Assembly (NCBI GenBank): GCA_036245525.1
Contig: BTPG01000007.1
Coordinates: 160,174,059 to 160,238,058, forward strand
DNA: 64,000 nucleotides
Origin: Semisulcospira habei
Taxonomy: Eukaryota > Mollusca > Gastropoda > Semisulcospiridae
Direction of reading: 5' to 3'
Of the stretch, positions 1-11,301 are shown in pieces. A program made the translations under genes and the position numbers. Positions within the stretch are counted from its first letter, which is position 1; the number at the start of each line of letters is the position of its first letter. The notes below the pieces were generated by a model, which worked only from the letters and a program-made list of their open reading frames with translations, was not told the origin of the DNA and did no database searches.

Positions 1-850
1 CCCTGCGGTCGACGTCGGGCTTCTTTGGCCCGCGCACTGTCGTACGATAGCCAGCGAAGCCCGACGCCAGCCTGAAGACCTTTTGGTCACCGGGTACTGC
101 CCTTGATCCCTGTAACATAAGGTTCAGTTCCATTCTTTTGTTGTGTCACCGTATCAGCGTTGTCACTGCAAAAAGTGCTACGCGCGCAAATGAAAGGACT
201 GTTGACGTACGGGCCACGTACAGGGAATGTGGTTTGTTGGAACTGATAGCGGGCGATTGATTCCGTTTAAAACGCATTTCGGTGGTTGATAGAGGTAAAC
301 CTCATTGCAGGGGCCAGTCGGTATGAAATTGGGAGTGTTTGTGTGTATGTGTGTGGGAGAGGCATTAGCAGGTATTAGCATACGAGTTCAATGATGTCAG
401 GTAGCATTGAAGTCACCCGGTGTTTCAGAATTAAGGTCAGTTTATTTGTTTGTCTTTTGTTTGTCTGCTTGTATTTGTAATGACCATCTTCTTAAGGAAG
501 GTTCCTCTCGTTCGTTATTTTGTTTATTTTTCCGGCGCCAAGCTAATCTGGCACTACCCTTTAATTAGCATGCTCGATCCATATCATGCAAATGGTACAT
601 AGTCGTTAAGTGACTCTTCCAAAATTTGGGAAAATGCAGCCTTGGGGTTAAATGGGTTAATGTCAGTTTTCGTACCGCTTGGCCTGTCTCAAAGTCTTGT
701 CAGTGCGTGAGCTGTTTATTGCTAAACCAAGCGCACACCGTATTGATTCTCGTAAGGGGGTCACGCACAATCCAATGTAACATGCTGCATTATGAACGAT
801 AAAACTCCTTGACCCGCGATCAGCTAGGCGCTAGAAAAATCAGCCTCACC
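1..850. other. no gene seen
   Basis: An imperfect inverted repeat at 8-72 (GACGTCGGGCTTC and GAAGCCCGACGCC). A half family C element lies at 535-660, ending TGGGGTTAAATGGGTTAA. No exon with splice sites that I can support. Confidence 0.6.
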
Positions 851-854
851 AGCT

Positions 855-922
855 TTAACCCCTTAGCGCATGCAGCCACCGGTAGTGTTAGCAGTACCGG
901 TGGATGCAGGCGCAAGAGTGTT
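855..922. mobile_element. family L short palindrome element
   Basis: TTAACCCCTTAGCGCATGCAG at the left; arms GCATGCAGCCACCGGTA and TACCGGTGGATGCAG; ends GCGCAAGAGTGTTA. Related copies at 47797-47866 and 54825-54872. Confidence 0.72.
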
Positions 923-1007
923 ACCCCCTGCATCGGTCGCAGATTCTCTTTCTGACATCTTCGTTTATTCGACGCCGAAGAGCCCCCATCTGGATACAAT
1001 ACAGTGC

Positions 1008-1076
1008 CAGTAAGAGGCATAGACCCTCATGAGCCCCCGCAAGTGCGGGGGCTCATGAGGATCTATACCTCTTGCA
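1008..1076. repeat. family A palindrome
   Basis: Two near-complementary arms around CATGAGCCCCCGCAAGTG. Family A consensus: GCAAGAGGCATAGATCC, TCATGAGCCCCCGCA, then the reverse complement. Confidence 0.88.
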
Positions 1077-1622
1077 GTTGGGTGATCGCTGTTCAATTGT
1101 TCACGGCAGTGAGCGGGTTAATCTTGACCGCTCGTCGTTTAATCTGCCGCCTAAGTCCAGTATGTAACCGTCTGACGCACGCGGTGCCCGACCGATGTTG
1201 GCGTTGCCGTAGGGTTCGAATCCCGTACGCGCCTTGATTGTCAGCGTTGTTTATCGGCAGCATGTGGAGTTTAAACAAGGTGTGACTAATTTACTAATTG
1301 CTGTGGTGATTGGAACTGCCTCCGTGTATCGTTGGGGGATCATTCTTACGGTGGAATATTATTTATTCGTTTGTTTCGTTATGCACATCTTTTTCTTTGT
1401 TGCACAGTCGTTTTACTGGTGATTGTGTATTGATTTTAGTGGTACACGTGCGCTGTGCTGTATCATTTATGAAGGAGTGCGTTTGCGTATTCTTCTGTCC
1501 CACTGTCTGTCTGTCCGTCTGTTCGTCGTGTCATTGTCCGTCCGTCAGCGTAATAGGTGTTAGGACTGTCCATATTTTGACAGCATCAGCTGCTTTGCTC
1601 CCTCGCCCCCCCCCCCCAATGG

Positions 1623-1624
<2 letters not shown>

Positions 1625-1684
<60 letters not shown>
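1625..1684. repeat. (CA)n microsatellite
   Basis: About 30 CA units after a C run. Confidence 0.97.
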
Positions 1685-1687
<3 letters not shown>

Positions 1688-2323
1688 GAAAAAAAGGAAA
1701 TCAATTTTTTAAAAAATAGATTTTAAACAATAATAAACTAAATAATAAATTTAAAAAACTCACAAATTGTTACTACTTCCTTAACTTATGAGTATATATT
1801 ATATCAGTTGCAGGAGATGGATAGAGCATGCTAATTCAAGGGTAGTGCCAGATCAGCTTGGCGCCATTAGGCATTATCCTTGAATTATGCTCGATCCATC
1901 TGACAGCGCCAAGATGATCTAGGACTACCCTTCAATTATCGTGCTAGATCCACGTTGTAGTGCGTTCGTTCAGATCTGTGCCAGATCTGTTGCTTGGCCT
2001 CTCTTCATTAACGCCCCCCCTCCCACCCCCCCACCCCCCCACCCCCCCACCCCCCGCACCCCGCACCCCACCCCCCACCGTTTAAACCCATCATTCTCTC
2101 CACATCTTTCTTCAGCTAGATAGGTTAGCGGTTCTGTATTCTTGTTCATGTTAGCTTTTCTGATTCTCTCGTCTCCTCAGGGAGAAAAAAAAAAACAACC
2201 TATGATGGCTTTCTTGCAGCATTGGCAGCGGATGGCATACAATCGGCTTACACCCACACAGTCATCGACTTGACTCGGTCTGATCACCTGTATCATGACG
2301 TAAATGGGGACAGTTCGCTACCC

Positions 2324-2394
2324 AGCAAGAGGCGCGCACAGATTCTCATGAGCCCCTGCTTCAGCAGGGCAGATGAGAATCTGTGCCTCTCGCA
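2324..2394. repeat. family A palindrome
   Basis: Arms GCACAGATTCTCATGAGCCC and AGATGAGAATCTGTGCCTC. The inner part has decayed, but the GCGCACAGATTCTC/GAGAATCTGTGC pairing is kept. Confidence 0.82.
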
Positions 2395-2564
2395 AAAGGA
2401 AGTAGTTGGGTGGCATTATTCGCTGGATATTTTCCTGGCCGTTTAGGGGATGAGAAGGCTTCTTTTAGTCTTATGGTCTTGGAAGATGTTTTCTTCCAGC
2501 ATTCCTGACTACTTTCGTAGTAGTACATCGCCTTGCGGCTGCAGGAGCTGCTGATGTTCCATAT

Positions 2565-3300
2565 CTCTCACCGAGACCGCATCGGTCGGTTGAACGTGAA
2601 CTCGTCAGAATCTACGGTAAGGGGACTTGTGAGGATCTGAGCCTCTTCCGCTGAGACCGCAGTGGATGTCGGAACTTAAGCTCGTGAGAATCTGTTGCTG
2701 GGGCATCTTGAGAGTCTGTGGCTCTTCCGCTGAGACCCCTTTGGCTTGGTGAACTTGATCGCATGAGAATAAGTGGCAGGGTCTCTTGTGGAACTATGCG
2801 TCTCTACCTTGCACTCAGGCCGCAATGGCTGTCAGAAATTCACCTTACAAGAGACTGTGTAGATCTCTGGAGGACAGATTCCTCACGGAGACCGCAGTGG
2901 CTGGCTGAACTCGTTGAACTCGTGAGAATCTATGGCAAAGGCACTTTACCATCTATGCCACACGAAGCGCGCAACGGATGGCTGGATTTTTTATTTTATT
3001 TTTTTTACTCGAGTCTATGCAGGGCTGACCATTTAGCCGCCGCCCTACAGCTAATTCAGGTGTGCCATGCTGGCGCTTCAGGCCAAGCTAATCTGCACGC
3101 CTTGAATTATGGTCGATGCATCTCCTGCGTCGATAAAGTCATTACGTAACGCCTCCAAAGTTTGGGAAATGCGGCCTTGGGGTACAAAGGGTTAAGAATC
3201 TATGCCTCTTCCGCTGAGACCTCCATGCCTTGCTGAATGTTACCTCGTGAGAAACTGCGGCAGGGGCTGTTGAGGATCCGTGCTTCCAGCAGACGGCTCT
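2565..3300 (+). repeat. degenerate tandem repeat, about 75-bp unit
   Basis: Units share CCGCTGAGACCGCAGTGG, a CTCGTGAGAATCTATGGC-like block and GAGGATCTGTGCCTCTTCC. Five or six units at 2565-2960 and one near 3195-3300, separated by a decayed C-type palindrome remnant (3048-3194). The last block resembles a family A arm. Confidence 0.7.
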
Positions 3301-3424
3301 GATTGGCCGAGAGACTGGACAGAGAGAGAGACTATAATTGACACGTGCCTGACACAAAACAGTTAAGGAGCTTTCCTTTCCTCCTTTCATATTTTTTCCT
3401 CCTGTTTTGTACCTTCTTGCGTCT

Positions 3425-4218
3425 GGCCCGAGACCAATCATTGCCTGTTTGGAGGCCCTGTCAGAAGGCCAAGAAATTAGAGAGACGAAGCAGAATCTTC
3501 TGTGCTGCAGTTTCTGGTGTGCAGTGTTTTCAGTGTAGGACGGTGTGTGTACTAATCCAGCAGTCTTTATATTTTCAAACCGTCTAGCTATTGGTCTGCG
3601 ACAAATTACTTCTTCTTCGGCGGCCATGTCAGAAGACCAAGAAAGAAAGCCACGGCAGTCTTCTGTGTTGCATTTTTTGGGTGTTTTCAGCGTTGGACAG
3701 TTTATGCACATACTATCAGTCTTTCATAGTTTCAAACCGTCTTGCTATTGGCCCCAGACCAGTTTTTGCCTGTTGCTATTGGTCCAAAACCAACGATTTA
3801 TAATAATAATAATAATAATAATAACAATAATGCCGGTTATTGTATAGGCGCTTTACTCAGTTCTGGCCGCGAACTGAACCCAACACGCATGCTTACGTGA
3901 CAACACACGCATTCACTCTAAAGACAAACACAGTACAAGACAAACACGGGACATTCACGTAGTGCGAAGGGTCAGCTCAGCTACTGAGGTTTCGGAAATT
4001 TTGATCGATTGTATTTGAAATTTATAAAGTGGCCTGAAACCGGTACCAAAGTGGAGGGGGAGGAAGAGTCGGAGTACCCCGGAGAAAGAACCCCCGACGG
4101 TCCGCCCGAATTAACGGTGACACTTACTAGAGGAGAAAAGACCGACGCCGGAACCCGGTATCAGACCTCGCACCTTTAGCATTGGTGGCAGACGCCTTTA
4201 CCACTGCGCCACGGACTC

Positions 4219-4252
<34 letters not shown>

Positions 4253-4440
4253 CCTTTTTCCGAGGCCTTGTCAGAAGGCCAGGAAAGAGCGACATATTTG
4301 CAGATGTTTTCAGTGTTTCAGTGTAGAACTGTTTCTGCATTATACCAGCTGTCTTTCATATTTCAGATCTTCTTGGTGTTGGTCCAAGACAAGGTATTGC
4401 CTTTTGTGAGGCCTTGTCAGAAGGCCGAGAGTAGCATAAT
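3425..4440 (+). repeat. tandem repeat, about 170-bp unit, split by a SINE
   Basis: Units carry GAGGCCCTGTCAGAAGGCCA, GTGTTTTCAGTGT and TCTTTCATATTTC blocks at about 3450, 3625 and 4262, with a partial unit at 4405. The SINE at 3799-4220 plus a T run lies within the array. Confidence 0.75.
3799..4220 (-). mobile_element. tRNA-derived SINE, full copy, minus strand
   Basis: Reverse complement of the same SINE: ATA/AAT tail at 3799-3833, GGCGCTTTACTC, the body, and the head ending CACTGCGCCACGG at 4214. A T run (4221-4251) follows. The box B region is slightly altered (TCAGACCTCGCACC). Confidence 0.82.
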
Positions 4441-4512
4441 AGTCTTGGAACATTATACACATTTTTGCTTGACTGTGTTGGATCCACCGACCTGTAAATC
4501 AGCATGTGTGCA

Positions 4513-4567
4513 GGTCTGTGATTTTGGACCTTTCGGCTTTCGGCCGTAAGGTCCAAAATCACAGACC
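4513..4567. repeat. family E palindrome
   Basis: GTCTGTGATTTTGGACCTT and AAGGTCCAAAATCACAGAC around CGGCTTTCGGCCG. No TTAA ends. Confidence 0.85.
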
Positions 4568-5226
4568 AGGACACATAATGCAAGTATCATCTCATCCCTG
4601 CAGCGAATGTTTCGTCTATACTGTTAGTTGATTAGTGGATGGAATTCGGCTGTCGTCTGCGGAGTCGAGTTTGTAGTCGTGGGATTTTGTGTGAGGCGTG
4701 TGTTACCATCGTGGATGCACTCTGAACTGTGAATGCCGTTCTTGGGCAATCATCTCGAAACACGCGTAGATGTTGACGGAAGAAAAGGTCAGGTGTGTTG
4801 TGGTTTCGTTCTTGTATGTTATTTGTTTGTTGATTGGTTGGGTGGGTGGCTGGCTGGTTGGTTGGTTTTTTGGTGTTGGTTGAAACTACTATAATAGAAG
4901 TATCAAATAATCAGACACCACTTTTTTATATTTGTTGAACTAGTATAGAACAACTCGTTGAATTCTGTCGATACGGCCAGTCATTTTAAAGCGAGCTAGT
5001 CCAGTCAGTAAAGGGTTAATAGTTCTAAATACTTTTCTTTATAAATGTTCTTACTATGTCTTATACATTGCTGGACAAAAGGGTTAACTGAAATGATCCA
5101 GTTTGAATGTCGTAAAATGGAATTGAATGGAATAAACTTTATTGTCCATTAAACGACAAGCATAATGGAAAATTTTCTTTGGTTCACAGAAACATAAAAC
5201 GCACAAGTAAGACATAATGACTTAAG

Positions 5227-5365
5227 TTCTGTGTTTACGTTCAGTGTGTGAGTGAATGCGCGTGATTCACGTGAGCGTGCTTGTTGGGTTCAGTTCGCGG
5301 CGGCGCTTTGAGCCGATTTTCAATTGGGATAAAGCGCCTATTTAATGCGCTTATTATTAATATAA
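5227..5365 (+). mobile_element. SINE 3' fragment
   Basis: Carries only the 3' part of the SINE: TTCTGTGTTTACGTTCAGTG, GCGCGTGATTCACGTGAGCG, CGGCGGCGCTTTGAGCC and the AAAGCGCC tail. The head is missing (5' truncated). Confidence 0.75.
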
Positions 5366-5413
5366 TACTAAAGATAATACGAAGACACATTAAAACATGT
5401 GGATTTGGCAGCT

Positions 5414-5417
<4 letters not shown>

Positions 5418-5499
<82 letters not shown>
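5418..5499. repeat. (CA)n microsatellite
   Basis: About 41 CA units. Confidence 0.97.
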
Positions 5500-5501
<2 letters not shown>

Positions 5502-6127
5502 GTATATCACACTGGCTAGTATCACAGATGTTGTGCAAGGAAAGCCCGTACAGGCACCGTATTTTATAAACAACGCATAGAAATATCACTCTGTAGTATC
5601 AGTCATAAATGATGGAAAATGATAAAAGACTTTCATTATTAAATCCAGTGTGTAACTGTACATATATCATTGCTTTTATAAACACTGCAGCGTAGATTAC
5701 TCATAATATCATAATCACATAATTTTATGCTGTAATATCATTTGTTTTCATTCCTACGTCACACGACCAATCCCTTTAGCGAAAACTGTTCCACATGACC
5801 GAGCTACAAAAACCCTTGTAGCGAAAAATGGCGGTCTTCTTGCAGCCCTCTTTGTGACGCATCTTCGATGCGAGTTTTGTTCGAGAAAAGATTTTTTTTT
5901 TTTTAAACGTTCTAAAATAAAAAGTTGCTTAGTGTTGTTCAAAACAACAAGCACCACTACTGGAGATGGCAAAGTCATGAAATATTTTAAATTACGTCAT
6001 AAGTCTATTATGTATAAATGTATATTCCTTTGACGTCAGTCATGTCTGGCGTGATCCAGGTCGGAAGATTTCTTCTTGATTTCTTTTACGAAAATTGTGG
6101 AGGAATGAAAACAAATACGTTATTTGT

Positions 6128-6267
6128 AGCAGGGGCTTGCTGCACGGATCCTTGTAGGCCTTCGTTAGGTTTGAGGAACCATTGTACCCCTCAGGCCTTC
6201 GGGGTACATAAGTGCCTTTGACCTCCCTCAGGCCTACAAGGGTCCTTGTAGCAAACCCCTGCTACTA
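6128..6267. repeat. long inverted repeat
   Basis: GTAGCAGGGGCTTGCTGC with GCAAACCCCTGCTAC outside, CCTTGTAGGCCT with AGGCCTACAAGG next, and a GTACCCCT...GGGGTAC inner pair. Single copy here. Confidence 0.78.
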
Positions 6268-6954
6268 ATAACTTATAATATCACACTCACTATCAGGTAT
6301 CAAGCTAAAGTTTACCAGCCATATACGGTACCATGGACCTGCTTTATCACAGACCTGTGGGTACAAATAGACTAGTTATGAATTAAGCACATCCACATCT
6401 GATGCCACATTCCTTCTGCATCTGAAGATAAGTAGCAAATAATGTCTCTGTTTGTTTGTCTATTTTGACAAAGGGTATTTACCCGAAATATTAATAAATT
6501 GTGTTGTACCGTTTTTTCTAAGCGTGTTTCTTTCTCCGTTGGGTACTTCTTTGCATTTCACACGCTTGGCAGTCACCTTTTTGGTCTGGATTGCACATCT
6601 GATGGCACAAATGATCTCGTGGATGTTTTTACTAGCAAGTGGCACCTTGAGTCGCCGACCAGACGGAAGGAATTCAAAAGCGCCATTAAGAGGGTGGTGA
6701 GAATCACCGAGTATTTGGACTGCTTTCCTTCACAAGGCCTGATAATACAAGTTGGACACCTGTGTCTGTTTCCGGTCTGAAATCTTTCATCTGCGTGGCA
6801 TTGTTTTTTTTTTTTTTTTTTTTTGGGGGGGGCACCGAAATGATAGATGTTCGCCATGCACGAGGGACGTGCCCAGTTTGGTCGCGCATTCTTTTAATAC
6901 TTTACCTCCTAAGCGGTCAGGCACTGGGGCCTTACGCGGGTTAAAACGTGAAAA

Positions 6955-7159
6955 TCAATTTTCAAATGTAAAACGATTTGAATTTCCAAAACTTAAGTAG
7001 CTCGCTTGAGCTTGCCCTTGGCACCACTTGAATGTTCTGTGTTTATGTACAGTGTGTGAATGAATGCGCGTGATTCACGTGAGCGTGCTTGTTGGGTTCA
7101 GTTCGCGGCGGCGCTTTGAGCCGATTATTCAATTGGGATAAAGCGCCTATTTAATGCGC

Positions 7160-7220
<61 letters not shown>
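6955..7220 (+). mobile_element. SINE 3' fragment with long TTA tail
   Basis: Starts in the CAAATGTAAAACGATTTG part of the SINE body, continues through GTGATTCACGTGAGCG and AAAGCGCCTATTTAATGCGC, and ends in about 18 TTA units (7164-7220). Confidence 0.78.
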
Positions 7221-7411
7221 AAGAAATCTTCACCACCTCATCTTCACACACATCTACCCGTCACGGAGTTACTGACTGACACAGCTCATCACACTCGCTC
7301 CTGAAATCAGGCACATCAAAATGAGCATAGTGAGTATTGAGATCGTCAGCGAAGCTGACACGATCTGAACACTTAATCTGCTGTTTAGGTTCGTTTCTTC
7401 CCATCATGGTA

Positions 7412-7654
7412 TTAACCCCCTTGACTGCCGATGCAAGTTGAACAGTGGTGATCCAAATGCAAGAGGCATAGATCTTCATGAGCCCCCGCGGTCGCGGGGG
7501 CTCATGAAGATCTATGTCTCTTGCTCAGACCAAAAACTTGTGTCCATGCTTCTTGGGCGGTGTTGGCTTTTTGGGTCGATGAACGAACCAAGGTTTCGGC
7601 AACAAAAACATGTACTTACGGTGTACGTGGAGTGAGTGGCAGCTAAGGGGTTAA
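7412..7654. mobile_element. family A TTAA element, complete
   Basis: TTAACCCCCTTGACTGCCG at 7412 and GGCAGCTAAGGGGTTAA ending at 7654 form imperfect terminal inverted repeats with TTAA outside. The palindrome at 7459-7524 (ATCTTCATGAGCCCCCGC and its complement) lies in the left half. No reading frame; non-autonomous. Confidence 0.82.
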
Positions 7655-7764
7655 GCCCTTTCCACGCCTCTCTAGCGCTCCCCGCTGTGAACCTTAGCTC
7701 GACCTTATTTTAATATTCCACTTCGGCAGCTTGTCTTTTAGTCCTGACATCCTGCTCTAATGGT

Positions 7765-8440
7765 CGACTTAGCTGAAATTGTCTTCTCCTGCTACCGTGC
7801 GGTGTCACAGTCGCTGCTCACATCAGGGGAAAAGTTAATATTCTCGGTGTCTTAGGTAGTGATACCTGTTCGTGTGCATAGGCATCGGTACTTGCGCTAC
7901 ACTACAAGCTGCAGGTATATCGCGCCTAAACTCGGTTTTGGATGACACAGAAAACAATAGAAAAAGCGGAAACGCTAAGCGCGGTAAACCACATTAACTA
8001 ATCCTACCAGATAATAATAATAATAAGCGCATTAAATAGGCGCTTTATCCCAATTGAAAATCGGCTCAAAGCGCCGCCGCGAACTGAACCCAACAAGCAC
8101 GCTCACGTGAATCACGCGCATTCACTCACACACTGAACGTAAACACAGAACTTTCACGTGGTGCTAAGGGCAAGCTCAAGCGAGCTACTGTAGTTTTTGG
8201 AAATTCAAAATTGTTTGTATTTGAAATTTGATTAAGTGGGCTGAAACTGATACCAAAGTTGAAAACGAAAGCCAATGAACAGACCACAACATGCCGGCCG
8301 TGGCATGTAGTCAGTATATCTCGAGTATAATGTGACCAACTAAAACACTGAGAATGCGGAGTTTAGCCCCAATTGTGATTCGCCACCGAGCAGCAGCATC
8401 AGTGAGCTCAGTCGCTCATTGCCTGACTTTTTGAAAGACT
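7765..8440 (+). repeat. dispersed 420-bp repeat, copy 1 (split by SINE)
   Basis: AGCTGAAATTGTCTTCTCC through TTCTCGGTGTCTTAGGT, GTTCGTGTGCATAGGC and CCACATTAACTAATCC, then the SINE at 8010-8264, then GAAAACGAAAGCC and GAACAGACCAC. No coding frame; matches 34464-34885 closely. Confidence 0.8.
8010..8264 (-). mobile_element. SINE 3' fragment, minus strand
   Basis: Tail ATAATAATAAGCGCATTAAA at 8010, then AAAGCGCCGCCGCGAACTG, ending in GAAACTGATACCAAAGTT. It interrupts a 420-bp repeat whose uninterrupted copy is at 34464-34885. Confidence 0.78.
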
Positions 8441-8659
8441 CGTCAGCACTTTTCGTCTCTCAGTTGCATGCAGGAGAGCTCCTTCCCGGCATTACACTCA
8501 AGTGGGAAATCTCTGGTACGTGTACCTACTCACGTGGGTTGTGAAAAGAAGGGTAGAAAAGACTTAGTTGAGGCAAGACAACATTTATGACCCGCTCTAT
8601 AGCTGACATTTAACAACCAAAGCGTGTAGGGCAGATCGCTTTAGCTGTCCCGAGTGAGT

Positions 8660-8704
8660 GTGTTGATCTGTGGTTTTGGACCTCAAAACCACAGATCAAC
8701 ACAC
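8660..8704. repeat. family E palindrome, private arms
   Basis: TGTGTTGATCTGTGGTTTTG and CAAAACCACAGATCAACACA: ATCTGTGGTTTT replaces GTCTGTGATTTT with matching changes on the other arm. Confidence 0.86.
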
Positions 8705-8867
8705 AAATTGCGTCATTTCCGGTTCGTGATCCCAGCTATCATCGCGTCATTGTTTTGCGTAAACCGCATAGTACTGTTTTCTTGCGGTCGCTTACCCCAG
8801 AATTAAAACACTGGCAGGCAAAGGTGTAGCATCTCCTGAGGCGTTCCCTGAAATTTATCGTCTGCGT

Positions 8868-8933
8868 GCAAGAGACATAGATTCTCGTGAGCCCCTGCAT
8901 CCGCAGGGACTCATGAAAATCTGTGTCTCTTGC
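8868..8933. repeat. family A palindrome
   Basis: Arms GCAAGAGACATAGATTCTC and its complement, around GCCCCTGCATCCGCAGGG. The AGAGACATAG arm pairs with CTGTGTCTCT, so GACA/TGTC is matched on both sides. Confidence 0.86.
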
Positions 8934-9157
8934 TGAACGAGCACGGCTCCAGCTGTGCCTCAAACTGAGGACGCTTGGGGTTAAAAATTTGGCGTATGAT
9001 TGCAAAAGCTCCCAAGGAGACGACAGAGCAGTTGTATCTACTTGGTCTGCGGAATGTTATCGGCTAATCAGTCAGCATGACGAGCGCGCGCAGTGCACGT
9101 GAAGTCGCAGGTTGAAATCTGATCGACCTCTTCCACCATGAGGAACACTTGTAAACC

Positions 9158-9566
9158 AATAATAATAATAATAATAATACCGTTATTATATAGGCGCTTT
9201 TTCTCAATTTTTGGGGAAATCGACTCAAAGCGCCGCGCCTGAAACCCAACACACACACTCACGAAACAGACACGGATTTACGCCATTTAAGACAAACACA
9301 GTACAAGACAAACGAAGGGCCAGTCAGCTACTGAAGTTACAGAGATTTTTGATCGCTTGTATTTGAAATTTGTAAAGTGGCCTGAGACCGGTACCAAAGT
9401 GTGGGGGTGGAAGAACCGGAGTACCCGGAGAAAGAACCCCCGACGGTCCGCCCGAATTAACGGTGACACTTACCAGAGGAGAAAAGTCCAACGCCGGAAC
9501 CCGGTATCGAACCGCTCACCTTTGGAATTGGTGGCAGGCGCCTTAACCACTGCGCCACGGACCGCC
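9158..9566 (-). mobile_element. tRNA-derived SINE, full copy, minus strand
   Basis: AATAATA tail at 9158, GGCGCTTTTTCTC, the body with CCCCCGACGGTCCGCCC, and the tRNA-like head ending CGCCACGGACCGCCCC at 9566. AAACCA occurs at both borders and may be the target duplication. Confidence 0.82.
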
Positions 9567-9624
9567 CCAAACCAAGTGTGTCTGTCGCCTCTGTGTTGTC
9601 ACTGAACTTCTACTGCCTTAATTT

Positions 9625-9655
<31 letters not shown>

Positions 9656-10250
9656 TATTTTAAAATTTAAGTAACGGTACACTTCGGATCGCCGAGGAAC
9701 CAAATTTTCCTTGTCTAAAACTGAATGTGTTATGCGCGGAGTAATTTACATAGAAAAAAAGTGTTGTGAGGACCCCTGAAAAAGTTTTGTTATGTCCGAC
9801 TTGTGTTATATCCGATATTGGTACAACTAAGCGAAGTAGTCGTTATTATTTATGTATTTATTTATTTATTTTCATCAGTTAGGTTTAGGAAAATTGTCCT
9901 CGTAAACCTATGATATCACGGAAACTTGAGGCACACCGTATGGATATCTCTCAATCCCACGAAAAAGAAAAGTTATGCTATTGATTCATATGTTGACTTG
10001 TCCTTACATGTCTTCATACATTCCAGCAGGCAATGCCAACAAGACATAGATCCTCATGAGCCCTTGTAGTATGCAAGAAAGGAAGCATCCGAGGGTCAAT
10101 GTCTCCCGCACTTGCTCCTAGAAAGAATTCGATGCTGGACCGCACACGAGGATGCATGCATGATGCCGAAATTCCTAGGGCGTGTTGCCTGTAGAATAGG
10201 AAAGGCCAGAAATGTAGGACACGTCTGCCGCGAACGGCCGGCACACGTGT

Positions 10251-10316
10251 GCAATAGGCATAGATCCTCATGAGCCCCCGCATCTGCTGGGGCTCATGAG
10301 GATCTATGCCTATTGC
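10251..10316. repeat. family A palindrome
   Basis: Arms GCAATAGGCATAGATCCTC and GAGGATCTATGCCTATTGC. The usual AAGAGG is AATAGG here, and the partner arm has the matching CCTATT. A half copy lies at 10040-10069. Confidence 0.9.
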
Positions 10317-11146
10317 AGGTGAGGTAAATGTGGTCTTCAGTGGAATAGTCATACCTGCATTGTTTTTGCTGAAGCTAGGACACTAGCACAAGGTGGTGCA
10401 GAGGAGGGGGGAAGGTTGTGTTTGTGCGGGGGGGGGGGGGGGGGGGGGGGGGGAATGAGTGTAGGTTGGAATGCTGATATGACCCAGCAAACAGGTCAGC
10501 TCAGTTCGGTCAAGGTGGGATCTCTGCGCTCGGAAAGGACCACACGCGCTCCCGCTCCGCCCCCACCCGTCAGAAGTCTTCCCAGAATTCCATTCGATGC
10601 CGTGCCGATATTGGTCAGGTTCACGATGGATCTCACGTGTCTGCCTGGCGTCCGCCGCCTTTCTCCCCCCCCCCCCCTCCCGCGCGCTGCGGATGCGATC
10701 GATTGCCATGTCAGTGGTGACCTTGGCTCTGTTCCTAGAAATGCTTTCCGGCAACTGCATTCTCAGGTTTCACACCACGTCTGATCTGCCGTGTGTGGTT
10801 CTGCCAGCAACAGCAGGCGAGGGGTAGTTCCAGCGTTCGCTGCTGAAAGAAAGGAGAAAAATGGTTTGCAGTGAAAAACAGGATGCGCGCGTGCATGCGT
10901 GCGGATCTTCACAGAGATGCACCCATTTTTGGCGGAGTTTTTGCAGATTTAGAAAAATCAAGACAGTTTTTTTTTCCGCTCCAAGGTTTACAGCCCACGG
11001 TGTGAAATGATTGCCCCAGCGCACCTTCCTGTAAACTCCAGTAAATTGTATAAAGGCTGTTGCTTTTTTTTTCCCCTCACACGTGTCGAAGAGTTAATGG
11101 ATATAGTTACGTGGCAACGGTCGGCACAAGCAACATCTCGCCGCCA

Positions 11147-11206
11147 CACTGGTTCCCTCACTCAATCCGATGCGCATGCTTAGCGGATTGAGGGAGGTAA
11201 CCAGTG
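11147..11206. repeat. palindrome (CTGGTT...AACCAG type)
   Basis: CACTGGTTCCCTCACTCAATC and GATTGAGGGAGGTAACCAGTG arms. A related, more diverged copy is at 18938-19000. Confidence 0.75.
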
Positions 11207-11219
11207 TGTGTGTGTGTGT

Positions 11220-11220
<1 letters not shown>

Positions 11221-11297
<77 letters not shown>
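11221..11297. repeat. (TC)n microsatellite
   Basis: A short TG run then about 37 TC units, directly after the palindrome at 11147-11206. It is followed by GCCTGTGCGCCTATTGTTTC and ATTC repeats, a LINE-type 3' tail also seen at 55588-55640. Confidence 0.95.

Positions 11298-11301
<4 letters not shown>

Noticed and set aside
1155..1235. tRNA-like stretch with GGTTCGAATCCC
   Set aside because: Only a box B-like T arm is visible; no acceptor stem, anticodon arm or clear box A, so not called as a tRNA.
4160..4219. A functional minus-strand tRNA gene
   Set aside because: This is the tRNA-derived head of a SINE, continuous with the SINE body and tail.
11221..11297. Ser-Leu repeat protein
   Set aside because: Produced by translation of the TC microsatellite.
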